Under the pieces are notes generated by a model, which saw only the letters and a program-made list of their open reading frames with translations, ran no database searches and was not told the origin of the DNA. Below, piece after piece: positions 24,973 to 33,691 of a stretch of DNA of 62,552 nt. Position numbers and translations under genes: made by a program. The DNA is from UBA1181 sp963619325. GTDB lineage: Bacteria > Bacteroidota > Bacteroidia > Bacteroidales > Paludibacteraceae. The stretch covers positions 1 to 62,552 of the forward strand of contig CAVEVQ010000014.1 of NCBI GenBank assembly GCA_963619325.1, read 5' to 3'. Position 1 is the stretch's first letter; the number at the start of each line of letters is the position of its first letter.

Positions 24973-26496
24973 ATGAACAAGAAAGTGTTATTGATGATCC
25001 TCGATGGTTGGGGAATCGGAGATGGAACGAAGTCGGATGTAATCGCGTCAACACCAACGCCCTATTGGGATAGTTTGATGAAGAGTTACCCTCACTCAAA
25101 GTTGCAGGCATGTGGTAAATACGTCGGTTTGCCTGATGGTCAGATGGGTAATTCAGAGGTTGGACACCTCAACATCGGTGGCGGACGCGTAGTCTACCAG
25201 GATTTGGTAAAGATAAACATCGCTTGTCAAGAAAACACGATTCTTGAAAATCCAGAGGTAAAGAATGCATTTTCCTATGCAAAGGAGAAAGGAAAGAAAA
25301 TCCACTTCATGGGATTGACGTCTAATGGAGGTGTTCACTCTTCGTTGGATCATCTTTTCAAGTTGATTGAGATTTCAAAACAATACGGTATCGAAGACAC
25401 ATTCGTACATTGTTTCATGGATGGTCGTGACACAGACCCTAAGAGCGGTAAGGGTTTCATCGAGCAGCTGGAGGCTCAGTTGGCTAAGAACACGGGAAAG
25501 ATCGCTTCTATCATCGGTCGTTTCTATGCAATGGATAGAGACAAGCGTTGGGAGCGTGTCAAAGAGGCGTACGATTTGCTTGTGAAAGGTGTAGGAAAGC
25601 CTGCTACCGATATGGTTAAGGCCATGGAAGAGTCTTACACGGAGGGCGTGACCGACGAGTTCATCAAGCCGATCGCTCGTGTGGAGAACGGAAAGCCCGT
25701 CGGTACGATTGAGGAGGGAGATGTCGTTATCTTCTTTAACTACCGTAACGACCGCGCCAAAGAGTTGACCGTCGTATTGACACAGCAGGATATGCCGGAG
25801 AACGGAATGACTACCGTTAAGGACTTGCAGTATTACTGTATGACTCCATACGATCCGTCCTACAAGGGTGTACACATCCTCTTCGACAAAGAGAATGTCT
25901 CCAACACATTGGGCGAGGTTATAGAGCAGGCAGGTCTGAAACAGTTGCATATTGCAGAGACTGAGAAATACGCACACGTTACATTCTTCTTCAATGGCGG
26001 ACGGGAAGCTCCTTTCAAGAATGAGGACCGTATCTTGGTGCCGTCTCCGAAGGTGGCTACTTACGACTTGAAGCCAGAGATGAGTGCGTTTGAGGTGAAA
26101 GACAAATTAGTCGAGTCTATCGAAGCGAAGAAATACGATTGGATTGTTGTCAACTACGCTAATGGCGATATGGTTGGACACACTGGCGTTTACTCGGCTA
26201 TCGAGAAAGCGGTTGTCGCTATCGACAAATGCGTTGAGGCAACGGTTGAGGCTTGCAAGGCTAATGGTTACGAGGTGATTATCATAGCCGACCACGGAAA
26301 CGCGGATTATGCGTTGAATCCAGATGGAACGCCTAACACAGCGCACTCTTTGAATCCAGTTCCATTCGTGTATGTTGGAAATCCTAATGCCAAGGTGAAA
26401 GAGGGTAAGTTGGCGGATGTCGCTCCTTCTATTCTCGCCTTGATGGGCTTGCAACAACCTAAGGAAATGACAGGAGAAAATTTGATTCAACAGTAA
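24973..26496 (+). CDS. gpmI: 2,3-bisphosphoglycerate-independent phosphoglycerate mutase
   Basis: The 507-residue manganese enzyme interconverts 3- and 2-phosphoglycerate in glycolysis. It shows the alkaline-phosphatase-type metal motifs: LLMILDGWGIGD at the N-terminus, the catalytic Ser in GQMGNSEVGHLNIG, HCFMDGRDTDPKSG, FFNYRNDRAKELT, FFFNGGREAPF, NYANGDMVGHTG, and IIADHGNAD near the C-terminus. Length is standard. It is followed by a terminator-like hairpin at 26518. Confidence 0.97.
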   Translation: MNKKVLLMILDGWGIGDGTKSDVIASTPTPYWDSLMKSYPHSKLQACGKYVGLPDGQMGNSEVGHLNIGGGRVVYQDLVKINIACQENTILENPEVKNAFSYAKEKGKKIHFMGLTSNGGVHSSLDHLFKLIEISKQYGIEDTFVHCFMDGRDTDPKSGKGFIEQLEAQLAKNTGKIASIIGRFYAMDRDKRWERVKEAYDLLVKGVGKPATDMVKAMEESYTEGVTDEFIKPIARVENGKPVGTIEEGDVVIFFNYRNDRAKELTVVLTQQDMPENGMTTVKDLQYYCMTPYDPSYKGVHILFDKENVSNTLGEVIEQAGLKQLHIAETEKYAHVTFFFNGGREAPFKNEDRILVPSPKVATYDLKPEMSAFEVKDKLVESIEAKKYDWIVVNYANGDMVGHTGVYSAIEKAVVAIDKCVEATVEACKANGYEVIIIADHGNADYALNPDGTPNTAHSLNPVPFVYVGNPNAKVKEGKLADVAPSILALMGLQQPKEMTGENLIQQ

Positions 26497-26517
26497 CATT
26501 TGAATCTATAAAGAGAC

Positions 26518-26562
26518 GAAAGGTAGGCGGTCACGATAGTGTCCTCTTGCCTTTCTTTTGTG
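26518..26562 (+). terminator. probable terminator after gpmI
   Basis: GAAAGGTAGGCGG (26518-26530) pairs with CCTCTTGCCTTTC (26543-26555) with one mismatch and two G-T pairs, followed by TTTTGTGTTTT. Confidence 0.6.
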
Positions 26563-26607
26563 TTTTAAGAATGGATTTTTAATCTACGAATTTAATTCTT
26601 GAAGGAT

Positions 26608-27504
26608 ATGAAATTAGACGGAAGAAGAGAAAGTACGAATGTGGACGACCGCCGCAGGGGAGGGACTACAAAAAAAGCCTCTATTGGTATTGGTGGTATC
26701 GTCATTGCCGCCATTATTGCTTATGTGAGTTCAGGTGGCGACTGGGGGCAGGTGGCGACGGCTGTCGTGTCGCAGGCACAACAGTCTCAGACTACTGAGG
26801 TCGCATCAAACGGCTACGAGCCGACGGCTGAAGAGGAAGAGCTGGCTTCTTTCACCAAGAAAATCTTGGCAGGAACAGAAGATGTTTGGACGGAGGAGTT
26901 TGAAAAGATGGGCAAAACGTATGAAGCTCCCGGGTTGGTGCTTTTCCATGGTGATGTTACCTCAGCCTGTGGTCAGGCTAACTCGTCTACCGGCCCGTTC
27001 TACTGTTCGGGCGATCAGAAAGTCTACATTGACTTGGAATTCTTCACGACAATGAAACAACAATTCGGAGCGGACGGCGATTTCTGCTATGCATACGTTA
27101 TTGCCCACGAAGTCGGACATCACGTTCAATATCTTTTGGGAACATTGACAACGGCACACCAGATGATGAGCAGACTTTCAGAAACTGAATCAAACAAGGT
27201 GAGTGTTCGCTTGGAGTTGCAAGCCGACTTTTACGCAGGTGTCTGGGCTAACCACGACAATGCCAAATATTCGTCTTTGGAAGAGGGCGATATTGACGAG
27301 GGGTTGGCTATCGCGGCAAAGATCGGAGATGACTATCTTCAGAAACAAGCGTATGGTTACACAGTGCCAGAGTCGTTCAATCATGGTACATCCGACCAAA
27401 GATCGAGATGGCTGAAGAAGGGTGTAACAGGTGGAAATATGTCGGAAGGATATGCTTTGATTGATCCGAATGGAAACATGAAACTTTCAGAATCGGATTT
27501 TTAG
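26608..27504 (+). CDS. YpfJ-like neutral zinc metallopeptidase
   Basis: The 298-residue protein begins with the family opening MKLDGRRESTNVDDRR, then a transmembrane helix (about residues 30-50, IGGIVIAAIIAYVSSG), and a zinc peptidase domain with AYVIAHEVGHHVQ (HExxH) near residue 170 and ELQADFYAGVWA, which supplies the third ligand. FYCSGDQKVYIDLEFF is also typical. The frame extends 3 codons upstream to a TTG at 26599, but the ATG at 26608 matches relatives. The domain should face the periplasm. Substrates are not known. It stands between gpmI and dapB with its own spacing of about 110 bases upstream. Confidence 0.92.
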   Translation: MKLDGRRESTNVDDRRRGGTTKKASIGIGGIVIAAIIAYVSSGGDWGQVATAVVSQAQQSQTTEVASNGYEPTAEEEELASFTKKILAGTEDVWTEEFEKMGKTYEAPGLVLFHGDVTSACGQANSSTGPFYCSGDQKVYIDLEFFTTMKQQFGADGDFCYAYVIAHEVGHHVQYLLGTLTTAHQMMSRLSETESNKVSVRLELQADFYAGVWANHDNAKYSSLEEGDIDEGLAIAAKIGDDYLQKQAYGYTVPESFNHGTSDQRSRWLKKGVTGGNMSEGYALIDPNGNMKLSESDF

Positions 27505-27563
27505 TGCTATCTTTAGGATTTAGAATTTAGTATAGAGAGCTTAGAACTTAGAAAGAGAGAGAT

Positions 27564-28280
27564 ATGAAAATCGCATTGATTGGATATGGCAAGATGGGAA
27601 AAGCCATTGAAAAAATCGCTATAAACAGAGGGCATCAGGTGGTTGCGACCATTGATATTAATAATTTAGAAGACTTTGAGTCAGAGGCATTTAAATCTGC
27701 TGATGTGGCTATCGAGTTTACTCGTCCCGACACTGCAGTTGAGAATGTCCGCAAGTGTTTCAAGGCCAATGTTCCGGTAGTCGTTGGCACGACAGGTTGG
27801 AACACCGAGGATGTGATGGACGAGTTGAAGAAGGGCAATCACACTTTGTTCCGTTCATCAAACTTCAGCATCGGTGTCAATATCTTTATGGCGGTCAACA
27901 AATATTTGGCGAAGTTGATGAACCGTTTCGACAATTACAATGTTGAGATGACAGAAGTTCACCATATCCATAAATTGGATGCGCCAAGTGGAACAGCCAT
28001 CACTTTGGCGGAGGGCATTTTGGAGAATTTGGATCGCAAAGATGTATGGACGAAAGAGGTGGAGAGTAAGCCGACCGACCTTGCCATCAAGTCTATTCGT
28101 GAGGGTGAAGTGCCTGGAATCCATACGATTCGCTATGAAAGTGAGGTTGACTCTATCACTATCACCCATGACGCGAAGAGTCGTGAGGGGTTCGCTTTGG
28201 GTGCGGTTGTCGCAGCGGAGTTCACCGCAGGAAAAAAAGGTTTGTTAGGAATGTCTGACTTGTTCGACTTTTTAAAATAA
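27564..28280 (+). CDS. dapB: 4-hydroxy-tetrahydrodipicolinate reductase DapB
   Basis: The 238-residue enzyme reduces the dihydrodipicolinate precursor in lysine and diaminopimelate synthesis. It has the N-terminal nucleotide-binding motif IALIGYGKMGKAI, VVGTTGW, SSNFSIGVN, and the active-site motif EVHHIHKLDAPSGTA (about residues 133-147). Length is slightly shorter than the E. coli enzyme (273), as usual for Bacteroidota. It is followed by lepB after 71 bases. Confidence 0.96.
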   Translation: MKIALIGYGKMGKAIEKIAINRGHQVVATIDINNLEDFESEAFKSADVAIEFTRPDTAVENVRKCFKANVPVVVGTTGWNTEDVMDELKKGNHTLFRSSNFSIGVNIFMAVNKYLAKLMNRFDNYNVEMTEVHHIHKLDAPSGTAITLAEGILENLDRKDVWTKEVESKPTDLAIKSIREGEVPGIHTIRYESEVDSITITHDAKSREGFALGAVVAAEFTAGKKGLLGMSDLFDFLK

Positions 28281-28351
28281 CCCTTTAGATCAAGAAGAAC
28301 TGTAGGATGAACCTTTCATAAATATTAAAATAAGGAAAAACTAAATATAAG

Positions 28352-29824
28352 ATGATGTCGAAGGAAACACCAGAAAGGGAAGAGAAGAAAGAGGTGGACT
28401 ATGCCACGTTGAAGGGGAAGTCATTCTCCGAACGTGTGAAGATGGCACAACCAAAGCAATGGATTAAACTATCCGTTGTAGCGCTGATTGTGTTGTTCTT
28501 TCTCGTTTGGTCTGGCGCATGGTGGCTTCTGCTGTTCCTGCCTCTTGCTTTTGAAGTTTACATAACGAAATACGTTCGTTGGAACGCATGGAAAGAATCG
28601 AAGAATCCGGCTCTACGTAAGATAGCGGAGTGGGTCGATGCGATTGTTTTCGCCCTTGTGGCTGTTTATGTGATCAACCTTTTCCTTTTCCAAAACTATA
28701 AGATACCATCTCCATCCCTGGAGAAGACCTTGTTGGTGGGTGATTTCCTTTTCGTCAGCAAAGTGAGTTATGGTCCGCGTGAGCCGATGACACCTTTGTC
28801 ATTCCCTTTGGCTCAGCATACATTGCCTTTCTTCAACTGCAAATCGTATATTGAGAAGCCCCATTGGGAATATAAGCGTCTGTCTGGATTCGGAGAGGTG
28901 CAGCGTAATGACATTGTTGTGTTCAACTATCCTGCAGGCGACACGGTGGCTTTGCTCGCCCCCAACCAGGATTATTATACGATGGTGAACGTGTACGGAC
29001 GCGAGTATGTGTGGGGAAATCCGCAAAAGTTCGGTGAGATAGTAACACGTCCTGTTGATCGTCGTGAAAACTATGTGAAGCGTTGTGTCGCTCTGCCGGG
29101 CGACACTCTGCAGATCGTCGATGGCGTTGTGCATATCGATGGGAAAGCCGCTGAGGATATAAAAACTTTGCAGTTCAACTATTTCGTAGAGACGACAAGC
29201 CTTTTAGATGAGAAATTGCTGGAGAAATTAAATATCCGTAAAGACGATCGTTTGATTATCAACAGCGAACCAGGAGGCATACGCTTTTTGCAAGACTATG
29301 GTTATGTCGATTCTTTGGGACAGCTCAACTATGTCTATCGTCTGCCTTTGACCGAGGAGAGTAAATCTGTTTTAGAAAAAAAGACCTCGGTCGTATCTGT
29401 CAAAATAGAACCCGTCATCATGGGTGGAAAGACTTTCCCTTATCAGCGAAATGATGGGTGGACGAGAGACAATTATGGACCGATTTGTATTCCCAAGGCG
29501 GGCGCTACGGTACATTTGGATTCTCTGAATTTGTCACTTTATGAGGCTATCATACGCAACTATGAATTGAATGATTTGCAGGTGAAAGACGATGGCATCT
29601 ACATTAATGGAGAGAAGACAAACTCTTACACCTTCAAAATGAATTACTACTGGATGATGGGCGACAATCGGCACAACTCCGCCGATTCTCGTTATTGGGG
29701 ATTCGTTCCTGAAGACCATATCGTAGGAAAGCCGATTTTCATCTGGCTCTCGTTGGATGAAGACAAGAGTTTCCCTCATAACATTCGTTGGAGCAGAATC
29801 TTCACTTGGGTGAAGGATAATTAA
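28352..29824 (+). CDS. lepB: signal peptidase I, long Bacteroidota form
   Basis: The 490-residue protein cleaves signal peptides of exported proteins. It has N-terminal helices (about residues 38-75 and 95-113) and then the catalytic Ser region YKIPSPSLEKT with Ser122, where most relatives have Ser-Met. The catalytic Lys is in ENYVKRCVALPGD (about residue 245) and the family box is MMGDNRHNSADSRYWGFVP near residue 430. The roughly 170-residue insertion between the Lys region and that box is typical of the long Bacteroidota form. It precedes a secreted DUF3108 protein by 25 bases. The extra N-terminal hydrophobic segment (VVALIVLFFLVWSGAWW) suggests more than one membrane anchor. Confidence 0.93.
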   Translation: MMSKETPEREEKKEVDYATLKGKSFSERVKMAQPKQWIKLSVVALIVLFFLVWSGAWWLLLFLPLAFEVYITKYVRWNAWKESKNPALRKIAEWVDAIVFALVAVYVINLFLFQNYKIPSPSLEKTLLVGDFLFVSKVSYGPREPMTPLSFPLAQHTLPFFNCKSYIEKPHWEYKRLSGFGEVQRNDIVVFNYPAGDTVALLAPNQDYYTMVNVYGREYVWGNPQKFGEIVTRPVDRRENYVKRCVALPGDTLQIVDGVVHIDGKAAEDIKTLQFNYFVETTSLLDEKLLEKLNIRKDDRLIINSEPGGIRFLQDYGYVDSLGQLNYVYRLPLTEESKSVLEKKTSVVSVKIEPVIMGGKTFPYQRNDGWTRDNYGPICIPKAGATVHLDSLNLSLYEAIIRNYELNDLQVKDDGIYINGEKTNSYTFKMNYYWMMGDNRHNSADSRYWGFVPEDHIVGKPIFIWLSLDEDKSFPHNIRWSRIFTWVKDN

Positions 29825-29849
29825 GTTTTTGAGATAACACCGGGTACGA

Positions 29850-30680
29850 ATGATGAAACGAGCGTTGGTTCTCTTTTTCGTGTTCTTCCTTATTCAAGGA
29901 GGAATAATGGCAAAAGTTCCTTATAAAAGTGAACCCGCCTTCAAGGTGGGCGAGCATGCCGTCTATAATGTCTATTATAATATAGGTTTTATATGGATCC
30001 ATGCTGGAGATGTGGAGTTCTCTGTCAAGGAGAAGAAAGAGAACGGGCAACAACTCTACTATTTAGAATTAGCAGGTTATACCATTCGCTCGTTCGATTC
30101 GTTCTATCGAATCCGAGACACCTTTTCTGTTACGGTGACTAAAGACGAGCTTATGCCTCGCTACTATCATGAGATCAAGTATGAGGATTCTTATTTCGCC
30201 GATCGTCGCTATCATTTCGATTATGACGACGACCCGATTGTGAAATGGCGGTTCAATCGAAAAGGGAAGATTTCAAGTGACTCCCTTGAAATAGACAAGG
30301 ATGTGTTTGATTTGCTCACTACCTGCTATCGCTTCCGTAGTTTGGACATGTCGGGCGTGAAACAAGGCATGCTCGTTCCTTTTAACATGATTTTTGATAA
30401 AGAGGTCTACAATTTGGGTCTCACTTATCGTGGAAAGGAAGACATTAAACTCAGAAATAAAAATAGGTACAAGGCTTTGAAATTCGTTCCGAAACTGATC
30501 ACAGGCGATCTTTTCAAGAATGAAGATGATATGGCTATCTATGTTTCCGACGATGATAATCATGTCCCGCTCTACATAGAGGCTAAGATTAAAGTAGGCT
30601 CTGTGAAGGTGATGCTGGAAAGCGTGAAAAACACTAAATATCCTTTCAACGCTCTGATAGAGGAGAAAAAGAAGAAATAA
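29850..30680 (+). CDS. DUF3108 family secreted protein
   Basis: The 276-residue product has a signal peptide (MMKRALVLFFVFFLIQGGIMA) and then a beta-rich domain beginning FKVGEHAVYNVYYNIGFIWIHAGDVEF, the typical DUF3108 opening, with conserved-looking YFADRRYHFDYDDDPIVKW and IYVSDDDNHVPLYIEAKIKVGSVKV strands. Relatives are thought to be periplasmic, of unknown function, with a lipid-binding-like barrel. It follows lepB by 25 bases and precedes mutS by 69 bases. Confidence 0.85.
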   Translation: MMKRALVLFFVFFLIQGGIMAKVPYKSEPAFKVGEHAVYNVYYNIGFIWIHAGDVEFSVKEKKENGQQLYYLELAGYTIRSFDSFYRIRDTFSVTVTKDELMPRYYHEIKYEDSYFADRRYHFDYDDDPIVKWRFNRKGKISSDSLEIDKDVFDLLTTCYRFRSLDMSGVKQGMLVPFNMIFDKEVYNLGLTYRGKEDIKLRNKNRYKALKFVPKLITGDLFKNEDDMAIYVSDDDNHVPLYIEAKIKVGSVKVMLESVKNTKYPFNALIEEKKKK

Positions 30681-30749
30681 ATATATTTTTTCTTGAGTGA
30701 ATTGATTTGTATATAAACGAATAAGGCGTATTAAAAAAAAGAAGAAAAC

Positions 30750-33380
30750 ATGGGAGCAGTGGTAGAAACTCCATTGATGAAGCAGTATTTTGAGATTAAG
30801 CGAAAACATCCCGATGCGGTGTTGCTGTTTAGGGTGGGAGATTTCTACGAGACTTTTTTGGAAGACGCCGTCACTGCTTCCGAAATCTTGGGTATCACGC
30901 TGACACGTCGTGCGAACGGCTCGGCTCAGTCTGTCGAGTTGGCGGGTTTCCCTCATCATGCGTTAGACACCTACCTCCCGAAATTAGTTAGGGCTGGGAA
31001 ACGCGTGGCGATATGTGATCAGCTTGAAGATCCTAAATTAACCAAGAAATTAGTGAAACGAGGTATAACGGAATTAGTTACACCTGGTGTTTCTATCAAC
31101 GATAATATCCTCAATAATAAAGAGAACAACTTCTTGGCAAGTGTTCATCTGAACAGCAAAGGGGCAGGGGTTGCTTTCTTAGACATTTCAACGGGAGAGT
31201 TTCTGACGGCGGAAGGGTCGTTTGATTATGTGGACAAACTATTAAGTAGTATGTCGCCCAAGGAGGTTTTGTTTGAAAGAAGCAAACGAAAAGAGTTTGA
31301 GGCGCATTTCAACTCTAAATACTGCACTTTTGAGATGGAGGATTGGGTTTTCACTGCTGAATCGGCCAACGATCGACTCTTGAAGCATTTTCAAACGAGT
31401 AGTTTAAAGGGTTTTGGCGTGCAGGACCTTGCTTTGGGTATCATCGCCTCGGGCGCGATTCTCTATTATTTGGATTTTACGCAGCATACGCAGATAAGCC
31501 ATATCACCCACCTTTCGCGTATAGAAGAAGATCGTTACGTCTGGTTAGACCGCTTCACCATACGAAACCTTGAACTCTACAGCACGATGAACAGCGAGGG
31601 AAAGAGTTTGGTGGATATCATCGATCATACGGTTACACCTATGGGCGCCCGAATGCTCAAGAGGTGGGTTTCTTTCCCGCTGAAGGATGTCAAGCCTATC
31701 AACGAGCGGTTGGACATGGTGGACACGTTCTTCCGTGATGTTGAGCTGAAGGAGACTTTGCAAGAGCAGATGTCTACGATGGGTGATTTGGAGCGGCTCA
31801 TCTCGAAGGTGGCTGTGGGTCGTGTCTCTCCGCGCGAGGTGGTGCAGCTCAGAAATGCGCTGTCTGCCTTAGTGCCGATTAAGGAGGCATGTCTGGCATC
31901 TGACAATGAAGGCATGCGCAAGGTGGGCGAGCAGATTAACCTTTGTCCCATTATCCGTGAGAAGATAGAGAAGACGGTGAAAAATGACCCCCCGGCGTTG
32001 GTAAGCAAGGGCGGCGTTATCGCCGAGGGTGTCAATGCCGAGTTGGACGAGTTGAGGAAGATCTCCTATAATGGGAAGGACTACCTATTACAGATGCAGC
32101 AACGAGAATCGGAAGCGACAGGTATCACAAGTCTTAAAATTGCATATAACAAGGTGTTTGGCTATTATATAGAGGTAACCAACACGCATAAAGATAAAGT
32201 GCCGGAAACATGGATCCGCAAGCAGACGTTGACCAATGGCGAACGCTATATCACACAAGAGCTGAAAGAATATGAGGAGAAGATTCTTGGTGCGGAAGAT
32301 AAAATATTGGTCATTGAGAACCAATTGTTTATGGAATTAGTGGCGGAATTGGTGGAGTATATCCCCTTGATACAGATTAACTCCAATCTTGTGGCTCGCA
32401 TGGATGTGTTGTTGTCTTTTGCGTTAGCGGCGGAAGCGAACCACTATGTCAGACCTGTCGTCAACGATACCGAGGTGTTGGAAATCAAGGGAGGGCGGCA
32501 TCCCGTCATAGAGAAACAGCTCCCGTTGGGCGAGTCGTATATCGCCAATGATTTGTTGTTAGACTCCAACAATCAACAGATTATGATGATAACGGGTCCG
32601 AACATGGCGGGAAAATCTGCATTGTTGAGGCAGACGGCGTTAATCACGTTGATGGCGCAAATTGGCTGCTTCGTGCCTGCCGAAAGTGCCTTGATAGGCG
32701 TGGTAGATAAGATTTTCACCCGAGTGGGGGCATCCGATAATATATCCATGGGGGAGTCTACCTTTATGGTTGAAATGAATGAGGCAGCGGGTATCATTAA
32801 CAACTTGTCGCAGAGAAGTTTAGTGCTGTTTGATGAGTTAGGGCGAGGCACCAGCACCTACGATGGAATTTCCATTGCGTGGGCGATTGTGGAATATATC
32901 CATGAAAATCCGAAAGCGCATGCCAAGACGCTTTTTGCCACCCACTATCATGAGTTGAACGAGATGGAGAACCTGTTTCCTCGCATCAAAAATTACAATG
33001 TCGCGGTAAAGGAGGTTGATGGGAAGGTTGTATTTAAAAGAAAGTTGGAGAGAGGCGGTAGCGAACATAGTTTTGGAATCCACGTTGCCAAGCTGGCGGG
33101 GTTGCCTTCTAATGTTGTCGGTCGTGCCAATGAGATTTTAAAACAATTAGAGGAAGGTAATTCACACGCCCGTGGCATCGGGGACGAGGTAAAACCATTT
33201 GAAAAGAATAACAAGAGGGGAGAAGAAGCCGTTCAACTAAGTTTCTTCCAGTTGGACGATCCTGTTTTGTCGCAAATCCGTGACGAGATTGTTGATTTAG
33301 ATGTCAATAATTTGACCCCTTTGGAGGCATTGAACAAGTTGAGCGAAATCAAGAAAATTGTAACTGGAAGAGGGGAGTAA
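30750..33380 (+). CDS. mutS: DNA mismatch repair protein MutS
   Basis: The 876-residue protein recognises mismatches. The N-terminal mismatch-binding motif is seen in FRVGDFYETFLEDA (Phe-x-Glu), followed by the connector, lever and clamp domains. The C-terminal ATPase shows Walker A TGPNMAGKSALLRQ, the ST motif near GASDNISMGESTFMVEM, Walker B SLVLFDELGRGTSTYDG and FATHYHEL. A C-terminal tail of about 60 residues (LDVNNLTPLEALNKLSEIK) provides the helical dimerisation and MutL contact region. Length and all motifs are normal, so it appears functional. No terminator is obvious in the 311 bases after it. Confidence 0.97.
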   Translation: MGAVVETPLMKQYFEIKRKHPDAVLLFRVGDFYETFLEDAVTASEILGITLTRRANGSAQSVELAGFPHHALDTYLPKLVRAGKRVAICDQLEDPKLTKKLVKRGITELVTPGVSINDNILNNKENNFLASVHLNSKGAGVAFLDISTGEFLTAEGSFDYVDKLLSSMSPKEVLFERSKRKEFEAHFNSKYCTFEMEDWVFTAESANDRLLKHFQTSSLKGFGVQDLALGIIASGAILYYLDFTQHTQISHITHLSRIEEDRYVWLDRFTIRNLELYSTMNSEGKSLVDIIDHTVTPMGARMLKRWVSFPLKDVKPINERLDMVDTFFRDVELKETLQEQMSTMGDLERLISKVAVGRVSPREVVQLRNALSALVPIKEACLASDNEGMRKVGEQINLCPIIREKIEKTVKNDPPALVSKGGVIAEGVNAELDELRKISYNGKDYLLQMQQRESEATGITSLKIAYNKVFGYYIEVTNTHKDKVPETWIRKQTLTNGERYITQELKEYEEKILGAEDKILVIENQLFMELVAELVEYIPLIQINSNLVARMDVLLSFALAAEANHYVRPVVNDTEVLEIKGGRHPVIEKQLPLGESYIANDLLLDSNNQQIMMITGPNMAGKSALLRQTALITLMAQIGCFVPAESALIGVVDKIFTRVGASDNISMGESTFMVEMNEAAGIINNLSQRSLVLFDELGRGTSTYDGISIAWAIVEYIHENPKAHAKTLFATHYHELNEMENLFPRIKNYNVAVKEVDGKVVFKRKLERGGSEHSFGIHVAKLAGLPSNVVGRANEILKQLEEGNSHARGIGDEVKPFEKNNKRGEEAVQLSFFQLDDPVLSQIRDEIVDLDVNNLTPLEALNKLSEIKKIVTGRGE

Positions 33381-33420
33381 ATCGCATTGTTGAAAACTTT
33401 CCCCTAAAACCTCAATAATC

Positions 33421-33452
33421 ATTGCATCATTTAAGAAAATAATTTAACTTTG
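33421..33452 (+). promoter_or_regulatory. probable promoter of the giant T9SS protein gene
   Basis: ATTG at 33421-33424, a 20-base spacer and TAACTTTG at 33445-33452 fit the -33/-7 pattern. It implies an untranslated leader of about 230 bases before the start chosen at 33692. The 33381-33691 interval otherwise shows nothing recognisable. Confidence 0.6.
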
Positions 33453-33691
33453 TTTAACGAGTGTATTGTTGTTTAATGACTGCTACATTCGTAGGAATTG
33501 TCTGAATATTAGTGTTTTAGATAAATGCTGATGTTTGGATGATGGTGTGTGACGAGTATTTATATGAATAGAAATGTGCCGAAAGGCTATGTGAAACAGG
33601 TATAATAGGGGTGTGCAACCATGAAAGAGGGGGTGGAAAAGAGGAGATTGAGCGTATGGGAGCACGAAGAACAAAAAAGAACATATTGGTT

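Noticed and set aside
27513..27560. TTTAGAATTTAG and CTTAGAACTTAG near-repeats between the metalloprotease gene and dapB
   Set aside because: Two short AT-rich copies with mismatches; no stem with T run and no wider repeat, so not called as an element.
33611..33691. Upstream extension of the giant protein to a GTG start
   Set aside because: The added residues are highly charged and would put about 65 residues before the signal peptide's hydrophobic core end; the ATG at 33692 gives a better export signal.
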